64,000 nucleotides of DNA from Roseithermus sacchariphilus. GTDB lineage: Bacteria; Bacteroidota; Rhodothermia; Rhodothermales; MEBIC09517. Of the stretch, positions 1 through 6,701 are shown piece by piece. The position numbers were made by a program, and so were the translations under genes. The stretch covers positions 2,704,501 through 2,768,500 of the forward strand of contig CP030158.1 of the NCBI GenBank assembly GCA_003285105.1, given 5' to 3'. Numbering within the stretch: the first letter of the stretch is position 1; every line of letters begins with the position of its first letter. A model generated the notes under the pieces. The model ran no database searches, had not been told where the DNA came from, and saw only the letters and a program-made list of their open reading frames with translations.

Positions 1-1
1 T

Positions 2-310
2 GGCTGCCTCGGGGTGCTCGTGGTGGCGGCGAGCAACTACGTGGTTCGAGCGGTCGGGGCCACGCTGTTCGCGGTGCTGCTGCTGCTGGGGCAGATCCTG
101 ACCTCGGCGCTGATCGATCACTTCGGGTGGATGGGCGAGATCCAGATCGCGATGACACCGATGAAGCTGCTCGGTCTGGCCCTGCTCTTCGCCGGTGCCC
201 TGCTGGTGCTGGCCGACGGTCGCCGGCCGGTCACTCCAGGGACAGATGCGCCGGCACCGGAGGGCAGCCGCAGGACTCACGAAGCATCAGCCGGGTCGGC
301 AGCGTCGTGA
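2..310 (+). CDS. DMT-family transporter, YdcZ (DUF606) type, C-terminal part
   Basis: Reading frame open from the left window edge, so the gene starts outside the window. About 103 residues are visible. They begin in a hydrophobic stretch and include a segment with a Gln-rich turn (LLLLGQILTSALIDHFGW) and a last helix (LLGLALLFAGALLVLA). The GQ...S..IDHFG pattern followed by a final helix is characteristic of the YdcZ/DUF606 group of small inner-membrane drug/metabolite transporters; substrate unknown. The tail after the last helix is hydrophilic and low in complexity. It overlaps by 80 bases the end of the convergent LacI-type gene, so either the tail is real or an earlier frame disruption extends it. 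Family assignment is fairly secure, function is not. Confidence 0.75.
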   Translation, partial: GCLGVLVVAASNYVVRAVGATLFAVLLLLGQILTSALIDHFGWMGEIQIAMTPMKLLGLALLFAGALLVLADGRRPVTPGTDAPAPEGSRRTHEASAGSAAS

Positions 311-1250
311 TCGGTTCGATATCGTCGCCGCCGAGCAGGGCCAGCAGCAGGTGCATGGCGTGCTCGCCCAGGTCCTGCATCGGCGAGCGGACGGTGCTGA
401 GCTGGGGGATCAGGTACTGCGCGGGGGGGATGTCGTCGAAGCCGGCGAGGGCGAGGTCGTCCGGGACGCGAACGCCGCGCTCGCGCAGGCCGAGCAGCGC
501 GCCGATGGCCATCGAATCGTTGGCGGCGAAGAGCGCGGTGGGGCGCGGTTCCAGGGCCAGCAGCGCCTCGACGGCCCGATAGCCCGATTCCCGCAGGAAG
601 TTGCCGTCCAGTTCCAGCGCCGGATCGGCCGGCAGGTCCAGCTCGCGCAGGGCGTCCCGGTAGCCGGCCAGCCGTTCTTCGGCGTCGTAGTTGCCGGCGG
701 GGCCTTTCAGAAAGGCGATGCGGCGGTGTCCGTGCGAGGCGAGGTGGCGGGTCATGGCCGCCGCGCCGGTCTGGTTGTCGAACCGTACGGTCGGCACGGC
801 GCCGTCGGCCGCGGCATTGAGCAGCACGATGGGCAGGTCGGGGGGGACGAGCGCGGTCAGCGAGGCGGCCTCCAGCCGCGGCCACATGACGATCAGCCCG
901 TCGACGCGGCCCAGCATGGTGCGGATCATCGTGCCGGCTTCCGCCTCGTCGCTGTGGGAGCTGGAGACGAGCAGGTGATACCCCTCCGTGCGGGCCATGC
1001 GCTCGATGCCCTGGCTGACTTTGGCGTAGAACTCGCCGTGCAGATCGGGCAACAGCACGCCGATCACGTTCGTCTTGCCCGTGGACAGGATGCGGGCGGT
1101 TTCGTTGGGAAGGTACTGGAGGGCTTCCATCGCCTCCAGCACGCGCTTGCGGGTGATCGCCAGGACCCGGTCGCTTCCGTTCAGCACCCGAGAAACCGTT
1201 GCGACGGAAACGCCGGCGCGTTCAGCAACTTGACGAATGGTGGCGGCCAT
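231..1250 (-). CDS. LacI-family transcriptional regulator
   Basis: 339 residues, the normal LacI/GalR length. I chose the ATG at 1250 because the helix-turn-helix begins right after it (ATIRQVAERAGVSVATVSRV, residues 3-22), followed by the hinge helix region ending near residue 60. The longer upstream frame adds only low-complexity residues. The rest is a periplasmic-binding-protein-like effector domain: VIGVLLPDLHGEF near 62-75, the ligand/dimer motif FDNQTG, and FAANDSMAIGALLGLRERG followed by LAGFDD near the C terminus. Such proteins repress catabolic or uptake genes until a sugar or derivative binds. A perfect LacI-type palindrome lies at 6623-6636 in front of the susC homologue, a plausible target although the CHAT operon lies between. 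Ligand unknown. Confidence 0.93.
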   Translation of the reverse strand: MAATIRQVAERAGVSVATVSRVLNGSDRVLAITRKRVLEAMEALQYLPNETARILSTGKTNVIGVLLPDLHGEFYAKVSQGIERMARTEGYHLLVSSSHSDEAEAGTMIRTMLGRVDGLIVMWPRLEAASLTALVPPDLPIVLLNAAADGAVPTVRFDNQTGAAAMTRHLASHGHRRIAFLKGPAGNYDAEERLAGYRDALRELDLPADPALELDGNFLRESGYRAVEALLALEPRPTALFAANDSMAIGALLGLRERGVRVPDDLALAGFDDIPPAQYLIPQLSTVRSPMQDLGEHAMHLLLALLGGDDIEPITTLPTRLMLRESCGCPPVPAHLSLE

Positions 1251-1433
1251 GGGGAACGGGGCGGCTCCCGGTGCGGGGCCGCGTCTGGACGGAGGAACGG
1301 AGGTGCTCCGCGTCCTCCCTGAACCGGCAGGTACGACAGAACGGCCTTCAATATAGTAAAGGGGGTGGAGCAATGGCGGAAGTCCGATCTGTCGCCCGGT
1401 GTGGAAAAGGATAGGGGCCGGGGATGAGGGTGT

Positions 1434-4400
1434 TCAGGCCTCGCCCGGCGATGGAGCCTGTGGGCCGGCGCGCACCATGCGCAGGCTGGCGATGACGAAG
1501 GGGATGTAGACGAGGCCGAGGGGGTTGCCGTCCTGCAGGAGCGTCAGCCGCGCCCGGCGCACGGCCTCGCCGATGGGCACTTCGTCCAGGAACAGCCGCA
1601 GGCATTCCTCGGCGAAGGCGCACGCCAGGGGTTCGAAGACGGTGATCTCGGTGCCCAGCACCCCGGCTGCGTTGGCGGTTTCGATGAATCCGCTGACGAG
1701 GTTGAGCGCCTGCTCCGGCTCCAGGGCCGTCGTGTGGCAGCCGTTGAGGAAGACCAGCGGCTGCGGGGCGGTCCAGAAGATGTCGCGGTTCCGTAGCAGA
1801 TCCCGCGTGATGTAGCCGTGCTCCTCGGGTGCGCCCACCTGCAGGTAGGGCAGGTCGTTCTGGAGGCCACCGTGGCAGTAGAAGTAGAGCAGGTGGGCCG
1901 GCGTCGTTTGCATCAGGGCCAGGGCGTCGTCCCGCGTGGCGGCATAGTGCCAGCCCAGGTCGTCGCGCAGCCCTTGCAGCGCCTGTTCGTGGGCCGGGCG
2001 CCGTACGAAGGCGCGGTCGGTCGAGACGGCCACGGTGAGCTGGGGGGTTGCCTCGACGGGGATCTCGGTGGCCAGGTCGCGCAGGGAGCCGCCGATGGTG
2101 ACGGGCAGGCCGATGTGGTGGCGGAAGCCCCAGAATCCGGCGGGGCAGACCACGTCGTCGTGCTCGGTGCTGGGGCAATGCCCCTGGAAGCAGGCCGTCG
2201 TCAGCAGCGGCGTGCGGGTGTGCAGGGCGTCCAGGAACGCCGGGCAGAGGCGATAGCGCTCCGTGGGCAGCGTGGTGTCGAGCGCGTGGTCGTAGAACAG
2301 CGCGACGGGCACGACGTGCCGGGCCGAGTCCTTGCTGGCGACCTGGACGTACCCGGGTGTTTGCATGAGGCGCTTCAGGGTTTTCACGGCCGTGCGGATG
2401 GCCACGCGGTCGGTTGCCCCGCCGGCGGCGAGGCGGTCGATCAGCGTATCGTAGAAGCGATAGCCCCACCGGGCCAGCCGCACGAGGTCGACCCGCAGCC
2501 GTTCGTCATCGGCCGGGCCGTCGTAGCGGTAGGGCTGGTGGTGCCAGGGCGTGGCATCGCCCCAGGCAGCCTGCCGCAGGGCGCCCCGGGCCTGGTCGAT
2601 CAGGTTCTGCAACTCCTGGCCGCTGAGCGTGGCATCCTGCTTGAAGGCCGCCTGGTCGTCCCGGCCGAAGAAACGGAAGCCGTGGGTGCCGTTGCCGTTG
2701 TCGTTGAGCAGCAGGCTGAGCCGGTGCGGTTCGAGGCGGGCCAGCCGGTCGGGCCGCAGGGTGTGACTGAGCGTGTAGTCGATGCGCGTCTGGAGGCGGG
2801 AGGGGAGCAGGCGGGCCAGCAACGCCTCCCCGTTCAGGCGCCGGGCGATGCGGGCGGCCGTGGTCAGCACCGACCGGCCGGCCCGGCCGACCGGGCCGGA
2901 CACCACCCGCGCCTGCACCAGATGCGACTGGACGAGTACCTGTTCGTAATAAAGGTTGCACCGCAGCCGGAACGTGCCGGTGCGCCGGGGAAGGTGGACG
3001 GGGAAGAACAGCCGTCGATCCAGCAGCGCCTCGTCGCTCAACCCCTCCGGGCGGCCCACGGGCCGGGTGACGCGGACGGAGCGGTCCGGCCGAATCTGGA
3101 TCTCGCCCACGTCGGCCCCGGCCGTCAGTTCGATCTCTCCGTCGAAGCCGAAGAGGGCCACCGTGAGCCGGGCCCCGTCCGGCAGGTGCTCCCGGGGCAG
3201 GTCGGTGGGCACCGCGTCGATGGCGCCCACGACCGGCGCGCCGACTTCCAGCCAGAAGTAATACGCCCGGCCCTGGATCAACGGGAGGTACGGGCGGATC
3301 GGCTGGTCGGGTCGGTGAGGGTCGGCGAATCCGGTGTTGACCACCTCAGTCCGTGGCGGGCGGGTCGTTGCCGCGCCGCCGCCGGGACGCCACCAGGCAG
3401 GACGGCGGGATCGGGGCGGACCGTGGTGCGGTGCGGGGGAAGGCGGTGGGCCGGCCGCAGATCCGCCCCCGGCCGGCGCCGGCACGGCGAGGTCGTCCCA
3501 GGATCCGGCATCCTCGCCGCCTTCTTCGGCGGTTTCTTCCCAGGCACGCTCTTCCTCGGCCTCACCGGAAGGCTCCTGGAGATCGTAGACCTCGGGAGGT
3601 GAAGCCTCCTCCTGCTGTTGTTGCTGCTGCTGTTGTTGCTGCTGTTGCTGCTGCTGTTGTTGCTGCTGCTGCTGTTGTTGTGCTGGAGGGCCGCTTCCGC
3701 CGAAGTGGTCCCAGATTGCATCGATCCACTCCAACAGGACAGTCCGCTGCTGCTCCTCGTCGAGTCGATCCAGCAGCGCGGCGGCGCGTTCCCGGAAGAG
3801 CGGTGCCTGCGCGGCCACCAGCGGGTCGTCGGCCAGCGCGGGGCGGTGGGCGACGAAAGCGTCGAGGACCCACAGCCGCCAGCGCTCGTCGGCCAGCGCC
3901 AGCGTCGCAGCCAGCGTGTCCGGGAGCAGGTCGTCCGAGAGTACGGGTGCCAGCGCGCGGAGCACCTGGGCTCGAGGCGCCGGTTCGTCAAACGCGGCGA
4001 TCAGATCCAGCACCCGGGGACGCAGCGCCGGCGCCAGGGATGGAATCATCTCGACCAGAAAAAAGGCCTGCTGCGCCGGCCAGGATACGCCGGCGATGAC
4101 AGCGAGCACCTGCGCCTGCTGCTCCGGCGACAGGTAGGCGGGCAGCACCGGAGGCTCAGCCTCCGGCGCGGGATCGAACCAGCGTGCAACCACCCAGGGG
4201 TCCAGGTCCGACGGATCGAGGGCGTGGATCTCGTCCCGCAGGGGCCCGCGCTCGAACGGCTCCACCTGCGCCGCGATGGCGGCCAGGGCCTCGGCGCGGT
4301 CGAGCGGGGCGTCGTGCTGCCGGGCCAGGGCGACCGCTTCCTGCAGGAGCGCGTCCCGGTCCGAAGCGGGAACGTGCGGTCGCAGCGCGGCGAGCAAGGT

Positions 4401-5063
4401 CGGCTCCTGCGCCGTTCGGGCGGTCGCCAGCGCCTCGGTGAGGGCCGCGTCGTGCTCGGCATCGGTGAGGAACGGCAGCAGGTGGATCAACACCCGGGCC
4501 CGGTGAACGGCCGCGTCCATCTGCCGGGCGGCGTCCAGGAGAGGGGCCGCGGCGGCGCGTGCGGCCGTCCCGCGCAGCCCGGGGGCCAGCGCAGCGAGGA
4601 CGCGCTCCCAGTCCCAGCGTCGCTCCTCCACCACACGACGCATCTCGGCGGTCAGGAGGTCGTCGCCCTGCGGCTCGGGCAGGCGCTTCACCAGCGCGGC
4701 CAGCGCGCGGGCGCGGTCCTCCTGGTCGTAGACGTCCGCCGTGATCTCCAGCGCCGCCAGCGCGGGGGCCAGCAACGCGTCCGGGAGGCGGTGGACCAGC
4801 AGCGGGAGATGCGGTAGCGTGCGCTCCAGCCACGCCCGGCGGATGGCTTCGGGGGCGTGCAGGAGCAGGCGGACCAGTGCCTCGTACCGGGCCGTCCGTC
4901 CCATGAAGCCGATCGACCGGACGGTGTTGAGGGCCGGATCGTACAGGTCTGCGGGCAGCAGCGGCGCGAGGTCGGCGAGGAGGTCCGGGAGGGGCCGCCG
5001 GTCCTTTCCGAGGAGCAGGGCGCGCAGATCGTCCAGCGGAGTCGATGAGGAACGTGTTTCCAT
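1434..5063 (-). CDS. Large CHAT-domain (caspase-like protease) protein with helical repeats and a polyglutamine tract
   Basis: 1209 residues. Residues 1 to about 455 are Leu/Ala-rich helical hairpins resembling HEAT/ARM-type repeats. Residues 462-484 are 23 consecutive glutamines, followed by an acidic Glu-rich and then a Pro/Arg-rich linker to about 590. Residues about 600-745 look like a beta-rich domain. The C-terminal part is a CHAT domain: a strand ending in YFYCHGG with His1064 and a second strand ending in FLNGC with Cys1109, the expected caspase-type His/Cys dyad about 45 residues apart. The fold then closes with ANAAGVLGTE and RRARLTLLQDGNPLGLVY. CHAT proteins are clan-CD proteases that usually act on specific partners in bacterial stress or defence systems. 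It is the last gene of a minus-strand unit with two small membrane proteins. Protease activity and target are inference. Confidence 0.85.
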   Translation of the reverse strand: METRSSSTPLDDLRALLLGKDRRPLPDLLADLAPLLPADLYDPALNTVRSIGFMGRTARYEALVRLLLHAPEAIRRAWLERTLPHLPLLVHRLPDALLAPALAALEITADVYDQEDRARALAALVKRLPEPQGDDLLTAEMRRVVEERRWDWERVLAALAPGLRGTAARAAAAPLLDAARQMDAAVHRARVLIHLLPFLTDAEHDAALTEALATARTAQEPTLLAALRPHVPASDRDALLQEAVALARQHDAPLDRAEALAAIAAQVEPFERGPLRDEIHALDPSDLDPWVVARWFDPAPEAEPPVLPAYLSPEQQAQVLAVIAGVSWPAQQAFFLVEMIPSLAPALRPRVLDLIAAFDEPAPRAQVLRALAPVLSDDLLPDTLAATLALADERWRLWVLDAFVAHRPALADDPLVAAQAPLFRERAAALLDRLDEEQQRTVLLEWIDAIWDHFGGSGPPAQQQQQQQQQQQQQQQQQQQQQQQEEASPPEVYDLQEPSGEAEEERAWEETAEEGGEDAGSWDDLAVPAPAGGGSAAGPPPSPAPHHGPPRSRRPAWWRPGGGAATTRPPRTEVVNTGFADPHRPDQPIRPYLPLIQGRAYYFWLEVGAPVVGAIDAVPTDLPREHLPDGARLTVALFGFDGEIELTAGADVGEIQIRPDRSVRVTRPVGRPEGLSDEALLDRRLFFPVHLPRRTGTFRLRCNLYYEQVLVQSHLVQARVVSGPVGRAGRSVLTTAARIARRLNGEALLARLLPSRLQTRIDYTLSHTLRPDRLARLEPHRLSLLLNDNGNGTHGFRFFGRDDQAAFKQDATLSGQELQNLIDQARGALRQAAWGDATPWHHQPYRYDGPADDERLRVDLVRLARWGYRFYDTLIDRLAAGGATDRVAIRTAVKTLKRLMQTPGYVQVASKDSARHVVPVALFYDHALDTTLPTERYRLCPAFLDALHTRTPLLTTACFQGHCPSTEHDDVVCPAGFWGFRHHIGLPVTIGGSLRDLATEIPVEATPQLTVAVSTDRAFVRRPAHEQALQGLRDDLGWHYAATRDDALALMQTTPAHLLYFYCHGGLQNDLPYLQVGAPEEHGYITRDLLRNRDIFWTAPQPLVFLNGCHTTALEPEQALNLVSGFIETANAAGVLGTEITVFEPLACAFAEECLRLFLDEVPIGEAVRRARLTLLQDGNPLGLVYIPFVIASLRMVRAGPQAPSPGEA

Positions 5064-5174
5064 GAAGGACCTCCGCGGAGCAGGAGAGAGAACAGCGGCG
5101 AGCCGTCCGGCCAGGTCGGGCCGGTGGACCGGCGTCGGCGACGGTCGGGCGGAGCGGGTTCGCCGGGGAGCGGA

Positions 5175-5591
5175 TCAGCCCAGCTCGGGCGCGTCCCCGG
5201 CTCCCGGGCGGGCACTCATGGCCGTGGTCGTCGAGCGCGTGCCGGCAGGGATGACATAATCCGTACCGGGCTTGATGCGGCGGCCGTCGAGGAACCAGTC
5301 CCGGTCGAAGTTGGGCGAACGCCAGACCATGGCGACGAGGGTCAGGAAGTAGCCGAAGAAGCCGAGGAAGAGGCCGATGCCGTAGGCTCCGAAGAGATCG
5401 GAGCGGGCGGGGAAGAGGGCGAGGATGGAGCCGCCGCCCAGGATGCCCACGAGCGTCACCAGATCGCTGAGCTGGACGTCGCCCTGGCGATAGCGGTTGA
5501 TGTAGTAGACGTACCAGCCGATGAGGGCGCCGAAGCCTCCGGCACCGAGGAGCTGGATCGTGGAGGCCGTGGGGGGGTCGGGTGCTTGCAT
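5175..5591 (-). CDS. Small three-helix membrane protein upstream of the CHAT protein
   Basis: 138 residues starting at ATG 5591. Three hydrophobic segments are visible at about residues 12-31, 41-60 and 65-90, with short loops. A hydrophilic C-terminal tail of roughly 45 residues follows and carries an RDWFLDGRRI stretch. No signal peptide and no enzymatic motif. I do not recognise a family. The gene begins 6 bases after the stop of another small membrane protein and ends 111 bases before the CHAT gene, all on the same strand, so the three are probably co-transcribed. A membrane partner, substrate or anchor of the CHAT protein is an attractive inference, but nothing in the sequence proves it. 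Confidence 0.7.
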   Translation of the reverse strand: MQAPDPPTASTIQLLGAGGFGALIGWYVYYINRYRQGDVQLSDLVTLVGILGGGSILALFPARSDLFGAYGIGLFLGFFGYFLTLVAMVWRSPNFDRDWFLDGRRIKPGTDYVIPAGTRSTTTAMSARPGAGDAPELG

Positions 5592-5597
5592 GGGGAG

Positions 5598-5873
5598 CTA
5601 CCGGGATGGGGAGAGACGGGGAGGGGTCTGCCGGTGCAAGACGTGCAGCCAGCCGAGGTGAGCCGCCAGGGCGAGGCCGGTGGCGATGAGGAAGCCGGTC
5701 AGGCCCGGCCGGCCGGCCCACGCCGCGTTCAGGCCGGCGGCGAGCGCCGTGCCGGTAACCAGGGCGAGCACGCGCCCGGCGGTGCGGAGGCGTGGACGAC
5801 GGCTCTGCCGTTGTACGATCAGCCAGCCCCAGACCAGCCCCATGCCGGTGCTGCCGAGTACGGGGATCAGCAT
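5598..5873 (-). CDS. Small hydrophobic membrane protein, first gene of the CHAT unit
   Basis: 91 residues from ATG 5873. The frame is open further upstream (to 6047), but that extension is Pro/Arg/Ser-rich and unlike protein, while the chosen start leads directly into a hydrophobic helix (MLIPVLGSTGMGLVWGWL). Three predicted membrane helices lie at about residues 3-20, 33-51 and 57-77, with Arg-rich loops. No family recognised. It is separated by only 6 bases from the next small membrane protein and would be the first gene of the CHAT operon, with its promoter in the repeat-containing region to its right. Confidence 0.6.
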   Translation of the reverse strand: MLIPVLGSTGMGLVWGWLIVQRQSRRPRLRTAGRVLALVTGTALAAGLNAAWAGRPGLTGFLIATGLALAAHLGWLHVLHRQTPPRLSPSR

Positions 5874-6052
5874 CGTGCCTCGCGAAGGCGTTGAAGAGCA
5901 TCGGGGAGGCCGGGGCGACCGCACGAGCGCAGCGCAGAGGGGCATCGGTCGGCCTCGGGACGTTGCCGCACACCGGGAGTGCGTACCCCCGTTCCCTGTG
6001 TACCTCGCGGACGCTCCCAAGCTAGGCGGTGCGGAGGGCGGATGCAACGGTT

Positions 6053-6229
6053 CTCAGCTTTCGGCTTTCAGCCGTCAGCGGTCAGCTTTCCGTTTTTCCC
6101 CATGCGCAGGGGAGTGCCGCGGAGCGACGGAGGGGTAGATCCCGGGCGATGGCGGCGGTGCGGCGGTCATGACCCCCTTCCCCCTTCGGGGACTCCCCCC
6201 TGTGCGGCCTTCGGCCAGGGGGAAGGGTC
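6053..6229. repeat. Composite repeat, copy 1
   Basis: Begins with degenerate CAGCNNT heptamers (CAGCTTT, CAGCCGT, CAGCGGT). It continues through a small hairpin (CCCCATGCGCAGGGG) and a GC-rich middle part, and ends with a long inverted repeat: CCCTTCCCCC at 6175-6184 pairs with GGGGGAAGGG at 6218-6227, enclosing a GGCC-TTC-GGCC hairpin. A second, nearly identical copy follows directly (6246-6424). The structure resembles a REP/MITE-like dispersed element. Confidence 0.8.
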
Positions 6230-6245
6230 TGGTATCACACGAAGC

Positions 6246-6424
6246 CGTCAGCTTTCAGCCGTCAGCCGTCAGCGGTCAGCTTTCCGTTTTTCCCCATGCG
6301 CAGGGGAGTGCCGCGGAGCGAAGGAGGAGTAGCCTCCGGGCGATGGCGGCACAGCGGTGGGTTCTGACCCCCTTCCCCCTTCGGGGACTTCCCCCTGTGC
6401 GGCCTTCGGCCAGGGGGAAGGGCT
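6246..6424. repeat. Composite repeat, copy 2
   Basis: Direct repeat of 6053-6229 with the same order of parts: CAGCNNT heptamers, the CCCCATGCGCAGGGG hairpin, then the inverted repeat CCCTTCCCCC (6370-6379) / GGGGGAAGGG (6413-6422) with the internal GGCC-TTC-GGCC hairpin. It differs from copy 1 by scattered substitutions and one extra heptamer, so the duplication is not brand new. Confidence 0.8.
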
Positions 6425-6443
6425 CGGGTTACACGCAGCCTGT

Positions 6444-6510
6444 AGCCCACAGCCCACAGCCCGCAGCCCACAGCCCACAGCCCGCAGCCCGCAGCCCACA
6501 GCCCGCAGCC
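6444..6510. repeat. Heptanucleotide tandem array, AGCCC(A/G)C x 9.5
   Basis: Nine full 7-base units and a partial one, each AGCCCAC or AGCCCGC in irregular order, directly after composite repeat copy 2. A short array of the same unit occurs at 22678-22705. It recalls the short tandemly repeated heptamers (STRR) known from cyanobacteria. Confidence 0.9.
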
Positions 6511-6622
6511 TTGAAGAAAAAGGGCTTTTTCAAGGCCTGTGGCGCAGATTCGAGGGTGATGTTACAAAATCTGGGCAAGGGCATCGTTTTGTGCCGTTGA
6601 AAATTTCAAAGGCGTGCCGTAT

Positions 6623-6636
6623 TGTAAGCGCTTACA
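6623..6636. promoter_or_regulatory. Palindromic LacI-family operator upstream of susC
   Basis: TGTAAGCGCTTACA is a perfect 14-base palindrome with the central CG typical of LacI/CcpA-family operators. It ends 65 bases before the ATG of the susC homologue, where a repressor would block transcription. The LacI-type gene at 231-1250 is the nearest candidate regulator. Ten of these bases recur at 52904-52913 in front of acs. Confidence 0.65.
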
Positions 6637-6701
6637 TAAGTGGAGCCCGCCGGGCTCATCGACCTCATCGAAGCCCTTTCTATCCAACCACCATTTTGAT
6701 C

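Larger units (their letters stand above)
5874..6701. other. 828-base non-coding region with repeats and an operator
   Basis: No convincing gene on either strand. It separates the CHAT operon (leftward) from the susC homologue (rightward), so it must hold both promoters. It contains two copies of a composite repeat (6053-6229 and 6246-6424), a run of AGCCC(A/G)C heptanucleotides (6444-6510) and a palindromic LacI-type operator (6623-6636). Reading frames through it encode repetitive Ser/Pro/Arg peptides only. Confidence 0.8.

Noticed and set aside
1348-2469. Minus-strand frame in another register over the CHAT domain
   Set aside because: Arg/Pro-rich frame-shifted copy of the CHAT coding region, with no independent support.
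6444-6510. Heptamer array considered as a CRISPR array
   Set aside because: Units are 7 bases with no spacers, and no cas gene is in the window.
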